Part shown: positions 1 through 13,400 of the stretch, piece after piece | How the letters are laid out: each line of letters starts with the position of its first letter | How positions within the stretch are numbered: position 1 is the stretch's first letter | Source of the DNA: Odontocerum albicorne | Taxonomy: Eukaryota; Arthropoda; Insecta; Trichoptera; Odontoceridae | DNA: 64,000 bases | NCBI GenBank assembly: GCA_949825065.1 | Contig: OX463844.1 | Location: 27,003,056 to 27,067,055 of the forward strand | Direction of reading: 5' to 3' | Made by a program: the position numbers and the translations under genes | The notes under the pieces: generated by a model | Seen by the model: the letters and a program-made list of their open reading frames with translations, nothing else | Told to the model about the DNA's origin: nothing | Database searches by the model: none

Positions 1-321
1 AAGATATTATTGTTAAACGCTTATTCAATGTCATACATTTGCATGATGTATATAATCTACCAACATAACAAATTATTTATATCGTTCATCAATATCATGA
101 TCTAGCTAACTTGAGTCACGTGTGACAAAACCTGCACAGGGCTGAATGGGTCGAAATGTATTAATTTTTTTTACAAGAGCCAAGAGAACTAGAAATTTGT
201 TTGATTTGGTATTTTCACCTTGGTGATGTTGCTCGAGATGGAACAAGCGAGATATGTAGAATAGGTGATTGCGTGTGTTGGAGAAATGTAGTGTTGGCGA
301 AGGATATTACTAATTCCATGG

Positions 322-565
322 ACAGCAAGACGAACTAACATCTCCATTCTTGAAGAACTGAGAATCACTGACATATTGTCGACAATTCGCCTTCAACGAG
401 TCCTCCGATTATTTTGGGCACATTGCTCGTAGCCAAGGAGGCAGGCTGGAGAGGTTTGTGATTACTGGAAGCGTGGAAGGACGACGTACAAGAGAAATAA
501 TCCCAATGCGTTGGACTGGCCAAGTGAGAGATGCAACTGAACTACCCTTAACAACTGTCTTTTGA
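322..565 (+). mobile_element. Non-LTR retrotransposon RT C-terminal tail, remnant
   Basis: The plus strand encodes RTNISILEELRI followed, after a frameshift near 395, by YFGHIARSQGG and a GRR-x-PMRWTGQVRDA stretch. This is the usual post-RT tail of insect endonuclease/reverse-transcriptase elements (arginine-rich linker, FGHI.R, GRR...P.RWTDQ). No catalytic domain survives in the window. It is a short dead fragment; the family name is not determined. Confidence 0.55.
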
Positions 566-775
566 GCTGCGAGTGCAAAGATGGGTGGAGAGGAGTCGTC
601 AGAGGCCACCATGGGAGTCACGATGCTCAGTCATGAGGGTGGATTCACCTTGCTAGAGACCGTCCGTTTGCTTGCCATCGCTCAACATGTCCAGTCACTA
701 CTGGCTTCTCTTAACTGTCTTCATCTCTTTTGGAAACCTGTCTGAAGTATTGTAATTTGTTTTATCTTCTTCTTC

Positions 776-1700
776 CTATAGATCATGATCTGTTTGTTCC
801 GCTTGTTCCCCTTCTTGTGACGTGGATTGCCAGCTGTCACGCCATCTCTTCGGAGGTCTTCCCGGTAATCTTCTTCCGGCTGGGTTCCCTTGAGGGGCGA
901 CACGTGGAAGTCTGTCGTCTTGCATTCTGTTTTCATGTTCGTTCCAGTATCGCCTTCGTTGTCTTCCCCACCTGACGATGTCTTCCGTACTACACTTTCT
1001 CCTTATTTCGGTGTTTCTGATTCTATCTCTTAGTATGTTTCCGGTTATACATCTCAGTGTTTTCATTTCCGAGGTTCTCAGGAGAGATTTTGTTGTAGAT
1101 GTGTCTGCTCTGGTCTCTACTCCGTAGGTAGCTATCGGTCTCACACATGTCTTGTATATTCTGACTTTACTTTCTATTCTCATGTGTTTATTATTCCACA
1201 CCGGTGTTCTTAGGCATCCCGATATTGCAGCCGCCTTATTGACATGTCTCAAGGTTTCATCATACAGATTTCCATTGCTACTGATGCTCACTCCAAGATA
1301 TCTAAACTCCATCACTTGCTCTATTATTTTGTTATTCACTGCTAGTTTGCATCTCACCGGGGTCTTAGATATTGTGAGGCTCTTATTTTTGTCCGTGGAT
1401 ATCAACATTTTATATTTTAGTGAGGTTTGATGGAGTCTATATAACATCCTTTGGAGGTCATCTTCGGATTCTGCGGTGAGTAATGCATCGTCTGCGTAGC
1501 ATACAATGCTGACTTTTTTGTCTCCCAGTCTGTATCCTTTGTCTATGTCTGCAAATTCCTTAATTAGTTTGTCCATTATTAGATTGAAGAGGAACGGGCT
1601 TAATCTATCCACTTGTCTAATTTCAATCGGAGTAGGGACGGCATTTGTCAGGTCATTCTCTATTTTAATCCTGGTGTAGCTATTGGTATTTAATCCTTGT
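776..1700 (-). mobile_element. Non-LTR retrotransposon reverse transcriptase, 5'-truncated
   Basis: An open frame (776-1612) covers RT palm and thumb: LSPFLFNLIMD, then the catalytic YADDALL motif, then FRYLGVSISSNG, and a basic tail ending in GRPPKRWRDSW. The same frame continues upstream to about 1700 (YTRIKIENDLTN...PIEIRQ). The initiator Met at 1612 is therefore internal; the usual QGD before SLSPFLFN has become QVD, and SLSP reads RLSP. The 5' endonuclease part is absent. The C-terminal layout resembles RTE-like insect elements, but the clade is an inference. 189-620 and 1708-1944 hold no convincing host exon. Confidence 0.85.
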
Positions 1701-1944
1701 TTTATCTATGATAATATTATCTTCCTGGATATCTTTGATATCTATGACCAGCAGATCCTGGAGGTCAGACACATTTATACATCTTGTAATTCATGAGATG
1801 CAAAGCATTCGGCGCCAACACACATCTCGAAAACATCCACCATACTCTTTACATTTTCCTCAGTATCTATGGCATATATCCACTCGATGGGATTCTCAAC
1901 ACACGATTTTTAGTGTTGAGAAGTTTATACTGATTTTTTTATAA

Positions 1945-2750
1945 CTTTATATGTTTGATCGTTCCATATTAATTCGTCTCCGAATCTATGCGTCATAATT
2001 TTCATTTTTCGAGATTACTGCTCCAAAAGATATAAATTTGTTGACCTATTAATAGTATCTAAATTAAATGCTTTAAATTTATCAGTAAAATATTGTCATA
2101 AACCATCATTTTTGCGTATTTCAAATTTTTTTGTTGATTTTAGTAAATATTTATATGTTAAATTAATAAAAAAAACAACATTTATTTCGAGCAAAAAGTT
2201 ACTTAACCTACGTAGAGTGAAAATCCACAATTCACAGATAGCGCTTTGTAAAAAAAATCCATTCCACTAAAGGCGAATAAGAATATTCAAATACATAAAA
2301 ATGAAAAAGCTCAATTTGGAGATGCCCACCATCCATTTTTGTGACATGTGGGAAATATGGATATTTATATTTTCCACCCGCGCTAATCGATCGGAAATTT
2401 GGTTGAACGAACGTATTTCCAATCAATTAGTCACTTGGGGGAAAATGCTGATGCCGATAAATTAAAAATACTCTGTCCGACTCTGTGCGAAAAAATAAAA
2501 AAAAAAGGAGTCGGACTCTTTTTTGTTATTCAAACGAGTCAATTTACAAATCATAATAATATGAAGAAAAAACCGACGAAGATTATCAAAAACTCAACCT
2601 TAATTTTTTTATATAACTTATGAGCTTTGCTCTTGTATTTTTTTTCATTTTCAAACACATTTTGGCAAAACAAGACGTAGTAATTGTATTCTTGCGACTT
2701 TTTTCAAGATTTATTTTCACAAATGTTATTTAAGTATTTTAATACCAAAC
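1945..2750. other. AT-rich stretch with no recognised feature
   Basis: No protein similarity, terminal repeats or tandem structure was recognised. Open frames here are short and compositionally biased (poly-A/T runs). Confidence 0.5.
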
Positions 2751-3215
2751 TTTGATGTATGGGAGTGAAACGTGGGCGAGGAACAAGTTTAAGTCACTCC
2801 ATGTATTCTTCTCAATGCACACATTTCTACAGCATTTATTCAGTTCCTCTCAGTCTTTTCCCATGTCAATGTTTCACTCCCATACATGAAAGTTGGCACC
2901 AAAATACTATTGTGTACATTATCTTAGCAGATTTTGATACAGTCCGGTTCGAGAGTATATGTGTTAGAGCCCCACTCCCACTTACTTTATTTCCTTCTCT
3001 ACTACACACCATTCAATATCCTCTTTACTCTTTCATCATCTGAGAAAATACTACCCCAAGTAGCAGAATTCCTCAACTTGCTCCAACCTTTCATTATTCA
3101 CCCATATATTGCACTTACTTGCACACTTTTTTATCACTATTACTTTGGATTTTGCAACATTCATTCTCAGATGTTTCGCATCTCTCATAAATTTATAGTA
3201 AATAAATTAACGGGA
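2750..3215 (-). mobile_element. Non-LTR RT fragment, family N copy 1
   Basis: Read on the minus strand it gives degenerate RT-thumb sequence: YERCE, MNVAKSK, WVNNERLEQVEEF.YLGSIFSDD, then NKVSGSGALTHILSNRTVSKSAK and a CMGVKH (MYGSETW-like) segment. It aligns by eye with the plus-strand copy at 53100-53690. Many stops and frameshifts are present. I use 'family N' as a working label for this element, which recurs at about nine places in the window. Confidence 0.65.
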
Positions 3216-3365
3216 AATGATACAGAAATTGGCCATTTTAGGAACCTTTGACAGAAATTGTACACTTGCTCTATTTAGGCTTTATTAAAGCAAACAATAA
3301 TTATTTTTTGTATTTTGAATCTAGCAAAATTCAAAATATAATATTTTTTTATCGATTCTTACATT

Positions 3366-3476
3366 AATATATTACACTTTCCTTGCGGGCTCATTGCCAT
3401 GTGACAATATTTTCCAACTAGCCAAATCATGATAGTGAGGTCTTAAATTAAAACCAGACTGGAATCATTTTATAAA
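3366..3476 (-). repeat. SINE family 1, 3'-half fragment
   Basis: It shows the family's 3' body in reverse: acactttcctt, gccatgtgacaat, ttccaacta, and aaaccagactggaatcat. It matches the body of the fuller copies at 43925 and 60098. The tRNA-like head is missing. Confidence 0.6.
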
Positions 3477-3589
3477 TATCTAGATTGAAACGATTATAAA
3501 GATTTGTTTTTAGATATTTCCTTACCCATTAGTTTGATATGAATAAAGCACTTCATAGAACTTTTTTATCCTGAATACATATTTTGATT

Positions 3590-3755
3590 TTCAACATACA
3601 CCCGATTGTCTCCCTCCCCGGAGGTTTTAGGTTTGATTCCCGCTGGAACCCATTTTTCAAATAAGGATTCCAGTCTGGTTTTCACGAAAGGCCTCTTGAA
3701 TATCTTTCTACACGCAAGTCTAATACATAATACAATACAATACATACCATTTTCT
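3590..3755 (+). repeat. SINE family 1 copy
   Basis: A degenerate box-B-like ggtttgattcccgctgg is followed by the family body (ggaaccca, ttccagtctggttttcac, aaggcctcttgaatatcttt) and an acaatacaatac tail. The body between the agatattc block and the tail is shortened. Confidence 0.6.
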
Positions 3756-4114
3756 CATTACCTACATTTCCATAACATTTCTTGGGATTATTTTCTTTTG
3801 CATTTACATTCAATTGTAATATATAAATTAAATTATTGTTTTATGGTCCCTTCTATTACTTATTTATTAATACTTTATTGCAAAAACAATCTAACGGGCT
3901 TTTTGACAGGCAGCATTCTCTTCCAACCACCCAGACAAAAGTAAATAAAGCAAGCGCAAAAAAAATCAAGTGATTATTCATCTTTATGAAATTTATGAAC
4001 TATATACTCGTACACACTCGAAGTAAAGTAAGAATGAGATATCATCAATCAAAGTAAAAGTAATGGATGATGGAGAGGAAAGAAAATTCAAGAATGATAC
4101 ATGTATCACTGACT

Positions 4115-4245
4115 AGAAATTAAGAGTTTTTTTCGATCGCTTCTTAAAGATTACCATGGACGGAACGAGTTTAGTATTCCAGAGTCTCACTGCATGGACA
4201 GTATAGGATGACAAAAAAAGAAGAGCGGTGAACTGGGTAGGCCAA
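4115..4245 (-). mobile_element. Jockey/CR1-like 3' end remnant
   Basis: The minus strand encodes VRLWNTKLVPS followed by FKKRSKK. This matches the frequent C-terminal signature of Jockey/CR1-type reverse transcriptases (VR.WN.LP....S...FK..L). It is only about 40 codons long and lies just upstream of the first coding exon of the desaturase. Confidence 0.45.
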
Positions 4246-4352
4246 TATACTAGTATAATATCTGTTTGAGTGTAGCGCAAGTCCATAATTGGAAAGATGC
4301 TGAAAATTTTACTTAATGTTGTTGCATATTTAAAATTGATTATACTTTTCAG

Positions 4353-4499
4353 AATCAAATCAAATATGGCTTCAGGACTTGGTAATAATATTGTACTGGC
4401 AGAAGCTTCAATCAACCCTCAAGCAAGAGTAACTACTCCTACCAAATATGAAGATCTTTCTCATAAAACATCTTTGCAGTCAAAGGAGAAGAAATATAA
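4353..4499 (+). CDS. Desaturase exon 1 (start codon exon)
   Basis: The acceptor is ttttcag ending at 4352, followed by 13 nt of 5' UTR and ATG at 4366. It encodes the 44-residue cytosolic N-terminus starting MASGLGNN and ending KEKKY. The donor is gtaagt at 4500. The last two bases (AA) join exon 2's A to give Lys45. Confidence 0.88.
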
Positions 4500-7400
4500 G
4501 TAAGTCTTTTTTATTACAAATCAGAGGCACGGGTTATTGACAATATAGTAGTATTTAATTTTATATCCAGCCCCATATGGATGTATTACATATGACAGAA
4601 GACAAAAATAATCATCATCATCATCAATGGCACTACAGCCCATTGTGGGCCCCGGCCTCCTCCAGCAGTCGTTGCCATTCCCCCCTATCCTGGGATGCAC
4701 TCCTCCAGCCCCTGATGCCAATCACGTTTGCATCATTCTGCACCCCATCCATCCACCTAAGCTTTGGTCTGCCCACGCTACGTCTTCCTTGGGGCTTGGA
4801 AAAGAGTACTTTGTTAGGCATTTCCTCTTCTCCCATTCTTGCTACATGCCCCGCCCAACGTAGCCTCCCAATTTTGATGTATTTTATAATGTTGGGCTCT
4901 TTGTATATGCTGTATAACTCCTCATTATATCTCACTCTCCAAGATCCATTTTCCTGTATGGGTCCGAATATTTTTCTGAGTATTTTTCTTTCAAATATTA
5001 GAAGGGAAGATTCGTTCTTCTTACTCAATACCCAGCATTCAGACCCATATGTGAGGACAGGTCGTAGCAGTGTCTTATAAATGGTAAGTTTTGTCCTTCT
5101 GGACAACAACCGAGATATAAGGTGTTTTCTCAGACCAAAGAAGCATCTATTTGCCATGAATATTCGACGTTTAATCTCGATAGATGCATCATTAACACTT
5201 GTCACTATGGACAGAAACAGAATGGGACTTCGCATCAACTCCGATAAGACAAAAATAATACCTATTCACAAAACCAGCTGCCAAAATGAAATTGTTAATT
5301 ATAGATCTATTGCTATTTCATATTCTACAGGCAAGCTCTTGGAGACAGTAATGGATCTATATATATTGATCATTGATCCAAAAATTATAAAAGCGCAACA
5401 TGATTTCAGGAAAAAAGAACTACCAAATAAAATTTCATGATTATCAACGATTTTGTTTCAAGAAGTTTGGATGATATAAAACAAATTGATTGCTCCGCTT
5501 TTATCACGATTTTTCAAAGGCTTCGACCGCATAAACAACAATTTACTTCTAGATAAAATTAATAGCTTTAGAGTCGTGGATATTTTATTTATTTATTTTT
5601 AAATTACTCAATTGACAGAGACAATTAGTCACATTTTTAGTTATATAAACATGATTCCTTCAAAGCATATTCTGGTGTTCCCCTAAGATCAAATTTGGTG
5701 CCTAAACTCTCCCTCATCTTTTTTTATTAACAATGTTGGTTCTGTAAAAGGCACTCACGATTTTTATTATCCGCTGACGATTTAATGGTCTATAGAAAAA
5801 ATTCTTCCTATGATGATTGTTTAAACTTTCAGTTGAATTTGAATGCGTTTTGGGAGTGGAGCTAAATCAATACTTAATTTCGATATTTCAAAATATAAAC
5901 TTGTGTCTTTTCCCAAAGCAATGGTTTTTAATTAATCAAGATTCACTCTAAAACTCATAAGGATTTAGAATAGAATGCATCAAAGACTTGGGTATTCATT
6001 TTAACAATATATTCTTATTTGGTCCTCTTGTGGAGGAACTGTGTGAGTCTGCTCATAGAGTATTGGAATTTGTGATATAAGTAATATGGGGGGTGATATT
6101 CATGGTATTCATATATTATTATCGCTTTTTATGGGGGGTGATATTCATTACTCTCAAATGGTGGAGAAAGTCCAAAAAAATGTTTAAGATATCTCTACTT
6201 GTGCAAGTGCATTTTCTACCTACAAGGTTTCTTATGAATAGAGCCTCGGGTAATGACATCTGCAACATTCCAAAAAGTTTTTAAAGAAAGTAAAAAAAGT
6301 TTTCTTTGTAATGGGAGTTAGTTTTTTCTGCTTAACAAGCATTTCTTATTTGTTAACATTTCTTTCTTACTACTTTAAGTAAGTTTCTTTAAGCTTTATA
6401 TGTAATAAAACTTAACCCATACATATAAGCTTTATTAAATAAACAAATTGCGCAAAATTATGGATAAATACAAAAAATGGTTAACTCGTTATGAGATATT
6501 TGAGAAAACATTATATCGTTCTGTATGGACTTAGATGGAGTATGCAATTTAGAAGAAGAAATTTTGTAATTGAATTCTCATTATTTTGACATGATATTTT
6601 TGCACACATTTGTATTCAATTCAATATTTCTAATATACAAAAAAATATCTTGTTTGCATATACAGATAGTTCTCTGGTTCCCTAACGTCTCTTATCTCGA
6701 GCAATTCGATTTTCGAACATATTGTTTTAATTTGGTTTTCGAACGTACATTTTCAATAATAATTCCATGTCTCACTTCAGATTTTTTTTAAAACGCAGAC
6801 AAACACAAACCTCGTTGGACAGGTATTTTTGTGAGACCGATAAGAAAAATAACCCCAGGAGAGTCACTTAATGTTTTTATGCAAGGTGACTCCCTTTCCA
6901 AACAATGGCATCTCTCCTCCTCTCCACCTTTCACATATGCCATCAGCTCTCCTCATCACAGAAAAAGTGTAGTTAAATTTTCATTGATCTATTTATTTTG
7001 TTGCCGCGCTGTATACTTTGGGGAGACTAGAAAGAAATTAATTCAATCTACATTATTTCTTATGGGAAAAATTTATTCAGTTTTCAAACAGCCTTCTGGA
7101 ACGGATTGAATTAAAAAATCGAGGTTCCACTGTATACATTTGTATCATTTTGCTTAGCTATCTTATTGAATATTTCAATGACTACCAATGAATGGTTTGT
7201 GAATAATGGATTTCTATATTATAGACATCCTGAGTATGATTTCACTTTCAATCTGAATTTATTTGTTTGTAATTATTAGCTTCTTAATTGAAAATAATAA
7301 TGCATTCTCAGGTTAATATAAAATAAAATCTGAAAGCCCATAACGTCACTTGGCTTTGGAATCTGGCAACATGTGATAAGATGTGGAGAACTTATCACAT

Positions 7401-10400
7401 GTTGCCAGATTCAACAGCCAAGTGGCGTTATGTTAGTGCTGTCGGCAATAAATCTTCAAGATCACCAGACACCAGATCAGGAAACAATATATAAAAAAAG
7501 GGAATGTTTTATACTACTTAAGAAAACTTTTGGAATTTAGAAATAGATTAGATTACTTTGAAATATTTATCTTTCTTTTCAGATTACACATTGTTTGGAA
7601 AAATGTAATTGTGTTCCTATATCTTCATCTAGGATTCTTATATGGAGTGTATTTAATAATGGCTGCAGCAAATTGGAAAACAACATCATTTGGTATTTAT
7701 TTTTATCTTTCATTTACTGCGTTAGATTTTTAACAAGTGCGCAATTCCAGTTTTCAAAAAACAAACCTTAAAAGAAACACACTTTACTTTTTTCAAAACA
7801 ATCACCAGCACTCTTCTTCTTCTTGAGTAATGACCATGAACTCCTATATATGAAGGAGCATACGCCAGTGTCAAGTGATGGACCATAGAAAATCTCTCTC
7901 TCTCTCTCTTTGAATAATGGCCGTGAACTCCTATATATGAAGGAGTATACGCCAGTGTCCAGTGATGAATAGAAAATCTTCTTCGTCTTGAATAATGACC
8001 GTGAACTCCTATATATGAAAGAGTATACGCCAGTGTCAAGTGATGACCATAGAAAATTTGTTTCTTGAAAGTTTGACAAGTCCCGCAAATGGTGGGATGT
8101 ACCATAATATTATTGATTCACTTGTCCAAGTTTCTTATTTGTTAGGACAGGAAGGAGCCCTATTAGCATGGTCACAAAACGTTGTAATATTTCATGTGAT
8201 AAAGAAGATGTATGTACAATATGCGCCATGGAATTTAATCTATATTTTAATGTTTCTTTAATATGAAGTTACAGTATCCTGCACCATGTTTTGTCTTCAA
8301 ATCCGTTTATTGAACTTACTTCACCTAAAATCTCACTAAAATACTGAGCCCATAATAAATAATAAAAAAAAATTTATTTATTGATAGAAATATAATCTAA
8401 CACAAGGAAAAAACTAAAATACAAATAAAAGGTTGAATACCTTTAATTAAGTGAGCATTCAAATAATATGATTCAATATTTCCAAACTAAATCCACATTC
8501 TCATATGATAGAATTTGATTTTTGGAAAATGTTATTTTATAGAGGAATGTCAAATAAGCATCAGATGTATCACCGATATTTGAATACTTGTTTATTTGAA
8601 TTCAAATACCGATATTTGAATTCAAACACCGATATTTGAATACTTAAGAAAACCAAATTCTGTCAGGAAAGTCATGGCAACTATCATATAGAACAGAAGA
8701 CGAGTCTTACACACTGATCGGAAGTCAGTTGATGTTTGGTAGCATAGCAGTGTTAGCAATTCGATAGAATGCATTTAAGAAGGACAGAATAAAACATAAA
8801 ATCCATAGGTTTATTATCTGCTCAATAACAATCTACAATTAAATAATTTTGATATTTACAAGCACAAGCAACTACTCTTCAAAACTTAGTTTGTAACATA
8901 ATTTCTTTTTTCAGCTTTATTTTTTGCTATATTGAGCGGAATTGGAATCACTGCTGGAGCACACAGACTATGGGCACATAAAGCATACAAAGCTAAAATG
9001 CCTCTTAGGATTTTGCTAGGCATTTTTCAAACAATGGCCTTTCAAAACCATATTTATGAATGGGCTCGAGATCATAGGTAAATACAATGAATTATTTAAG
9101 AAAAACTAAGAAGTCCATTTATCAACAATATTATTTAATTCAGGATGCAGGCAAAATGTGAATTATCATTCAGAAACAGTTTCGGAGGATTGATTTTTCT
9201 TTCTGTGGAAATATTTTTATATATGTTATTTGCAAAAACAGGATACATGGAAGGTATGCGCATTGTAATTTTGAGATAATTTGTGAGAACTGCACTTTCT
9301 TACTTAATAGTTTTTATATTTCTTATTTACAAGTTCAAAGTGCAGGGAAGGTAAATGTATTGTCATACAGAAATAGTTAATGAGAACTCCATTATTTTGT
9401 GAAAATACTTAAAAAATGTGAAGTGTTTAAAAGTAACTGGTTTAAAATTGTGTTTACTTACATGTTTAAAATATTTTAATAATAATCATAATTGTCATCA
9501 TCACCCTGTCATGTAGCTCATGACTGTGCATCATGATTCCCATGTTAGACTTGATGACTTCTCTTCTATCCCTACACTCCGCAGCTTGAATAGTAGATGT
9601 TAAGGGAAGTCCTGTTGCATCCCTCACTTAATCAGTTCAAAACATTGGAGCTCTATCTCTTGTACGTCATTCTTCCAAGCAGTGACTATGTGGAATTCCA
9701 TAATTCACATTGTTTCATGGCAGTTTGTTACTACTGTAATAAACATGAGTGGCGGGGTGCCTATTGGCGGGACAGGATGAAATTTTCATTAAAGCTTTAA
9801 AGATCGTTTTTTCCATGTTGCTTTCAAAATATTTGCCCATCGCACCAAATTTCTTCCTGCCTTAACAATAACAACATGCAGTGAGGAGATACAGACAGTG
9901 GAACTTTAAAAACTCAACCATCCAACACAAAAAAATGTATCTTCAAAGCTTCAATGAAAATGTCAACCACCCCACACCGCCTTCATAAAGATTAAAAAAC
10001 GTTAATAGTAATTGCAGAGGCCAATTCTAATCAATTTTTATTTGTTTTGTAAATCTGCTTTATTTGACAGCATAATGTATGACGTGCAGACTTCAACATT
10101 GATGTGTGCATTGCAGCATAAGGGTTGTATGATATAATATTATTGTTGTCTATTAATGCACCTACTTGAATACCGCTGTGACATTGGTACAAAGCATACC
10201 CATCAAGATTTGGCATGGTATCTAAGATAAAGGGTTTCGGGAACTTCTTTTACATTTGCCGTCTTCCATGCAAAGTGCATATTGCTTCTCAATACCGCAA
10301 TGTCCATGTATCATGCAAAATGACAAACTTGTGTAATCAAGGATTCATGTTCATATATGGAATTTCAGCAGTAAATTTATCCTCAGCCTACAATATCACA

Positions 10401-13400
10401 ACAGTGTGAATATGTGAGATATCTTGCTTTTGGAACTCATTTGTATAGAACCAAGCTTTTGAGTTACCAAAGATACCGTTTATAGTTAGATTACATACCA
10501 CCAAATCTGGGAGATCATTTGTCTGCCCAAATTGTCTTTAATTTCTAGTCAATTGGGATTTGTGGTGAATGTGATGAAAATTATCTGGTGCTCCATATTT
10601 TACTAAAATTTCTATAGCATTAATACACCCCTCCCGCATATTTCTCGGTGGACCCACAAAGCTCGAGGGAAGAAATATAGCAACACCAGCTGCAATGTTG
10701 GCAATGTCAGCCAAGTTGGTATGTGATAGGAATATTATAAGTTCAGAAGTAATAGATTATATCAATTTAATTCCGATTTCAAAGGAAATTGACAAATAAC
10801 TTCAATGTAATATACAATGTTTTCTTAAAATTTGTCTACTGTTTAGTCTTTATTATTCAGTAAAAAATATGGATGAAAATTGCACTCAGATCTTTCTCAT
10901 ACTTCCTCTAAAACATTTCTTCACTACAAAACAGATACTCGAGACAAGCCCTGGACAAATTTAGGCCCATCTTACATTTTAGTAAGCTGGAAATTATTTT
11001 TATTTACGGAGTATTCCATTTTTTTATTTATTGAGTATGGCTTACCATATGTGATGTACAACGATCTATCTACATAGCCATCAATTAACCTGTACACCGC
11101 GTTAAAAATCAAATTCCACTAATCCTGTGCGTGGCACAATTTCGGCATTTTTTTTATTTCTAAGTTTAAACGCATATTTTGTTTAGAACCACTGATATTT
11201 GATTACACCACCAAGTAAACATGACATTCAAGTAATTTTCTGATAACAAATAATAGTCATTACTCTTAAGGAGACTCATTAAATAAAGGAGATAAACTAA
11301 ACATTACGTAAAATACACAAAGGAATGCTACAGATCAGATCACAGGCGTTTGTGCTTCCCGCTAGGAACACGTTAATGGGTACTTAACATAAACCTGTAT
11401 TCACAAATACACACCACTCCAACCTCCACATTCATAGTTTTATTTTGGCTATATATTTTTGTTCTTATAATAAATTGCGTCTACAAAAAATCATATTTTA
11501 TTTAGTGGGTGACTCTCTCAATGTGGCCCTTCAGTCAAAATATCTGCCCAGGCCTGCTCTACAAAATAGTAATTTCAATAATTAAACACGTTGTTTTCTC
11601 TTCATTCTCTCAATTTTTCACTTTCTAAATTAAGTGTTTCCATTCTTTCTTGAGAATAGTTATTTATAATTTACCCTTTACAAATTATCTTCATTTATCT
11701 TAATGCAGAAAATTTTATGATCTCTTTTCATTTTATTCCAGTTTACCTTAAGAAATAATCTTACAACCCATGCGATGACACTCTTTTAAATATAAAACTT
11801 TTTTAATCATTATTAATATTTTGATTTTTAGGGTTCATCATAAATTTTCTGAAACTGATGCAGATCCACACAATGCTAAAAGGGGTTTCTTTTTTTCTCA
11901 CATTGGTTGGTTGATGGTGAAGAAACATCCTGATGTTAAGGAAAAGGGAAAACTTGTTGATATGAGTGACTTAGAAAAAGACCCAGTGGTGATGTTTCAA
12001 AAAAGGTAAAATTTTATACACAGGAAAGTCCAACCTTATGAAAAAAATATTTTTTTGTCCAACTATGATGATATCAATATTTACTATCGACTTGTAGATA
12101 TTCAATGAGACAGACTCTAAATTATATTTGAATATTTAAATATCATAAGTTGAAATGTTACTGATGAACGATTTCTTTGAAAATCATGGCTCTTCTAAGA
12201 AATTTGATCATATTGAAATACTTAAAAAATAGTAAAAGATGGTATAATTCATTGTCATATATGCTTCAAACCTCTTTCAGTGATGTTGGACCGCTCCAGG
12301 CTCACTTGTTTTTTTAATCCATCTGAAGAAATAAGGAACATAATGGCGATGGGCATTTAAGACACCTAGTTAAAATGTATATAAATGCATATAGGCTTTT
12401 TCTGCAGTCAAAGTGTTAAGCATTACATTAAAATAGTTTGACCTTAACATTTAATCCACGTTCAAACATATGATCCCCTGTTAAATCAAAGGAAGATAAA
12501 ACCAAGGGATCAAATTATGTAGAGTGAAAAAGATAAGGAGCCTTACTTACCATTGACATTACAAAATATTGTCTGGCAAAACCATTAGTAGTTCCGAATA
12601 GTACATAATTTGTGTTGTAATCCTAACTGGTATTTTTTTACTATCAATCAAGGATCATTGTAGAAGGCACTAAACTTGCAGGTAGAAAATATTTGGATTT
12701 TAACAAGCGCTGAAGTTTTGAAGATCAATTGTAAACCGACAGATTATACTAAAAATTGTTGCCAATTGATAAAAGTAAATAAAAAAAATTCTATAGTTCT
12801 TATTATGGGCCAGCAAATCTTATCTAATGTTTATCATAAATGTTAACAATTTGATCTCTATTTAAGTATAACCTATGTAAAAATATATCAGGTCTGTAAA
12901 TATAATATGAAACCGGATTTTTTTATAGAAAATACACATTTATTGTATGAAAATGGTAAAAAATATTTTATTCAAAGTAGTGCCCATCGCTAGCTACACA
13001 TTTTTCCCATCTCTCTGGCAATTTGTGGATGCTACGCCAAAAAACCTCATGCTCTTTTGAGGCAAACCAATCATCGAGCCATTTTCGTAAGAAGTGAAAC
13101 GCTGCTCAGCAAGTGCGTGTCCCATCAATACAAATAAGTAGTAATCGGATGGAGCCAAGTCTGGAGAGTAAGCCACAAGCAAAAGTATTTGCCAACTAAA
13201 CGCCAATCAATCATTTCCTTGACCGGTTTTGCTGTGTGCGATGGTGCATTATCATGAAGCAAAATCACTTTGTGTTACCTCTTTTGATATTCTGGTCGTT
13301 TTTCACGCAATACTTGGTTCAAATCCATCATTTGTTGTCGGTAGCATTCAGTATTAACGGTTACGCTAGGTTTTAGCATCTCATAATAGATAACACCCTT

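Noticed and set aside
1708..1944. Possible coding exon (minus strand reads VENPIEWIYAIDTEENVKSM...)
   Set aside because: Interesting as an open stretch next to the RT, but it is followed by stops, has no recognised family and no fitting splice context. Most likely transposon debris.
7722..8105. 127-codon minus-strand ORF with a repeated peptide
   Set aside because: The repetition comes from the 78-87-bp minisatellite. There is no other support for coding.
9144..9253. An exon-like segment with AG before and GT after, open with MQAKCELSFRNSFGG...GYMEG, between desaturase exons 3 and 4
   Set aside because: Its length leaves phase 1 at the 3' side while exon 4 needs phase 2, so inclusion breaks the frame. 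It would also split histidine box 2, which is never interrupted in this family.
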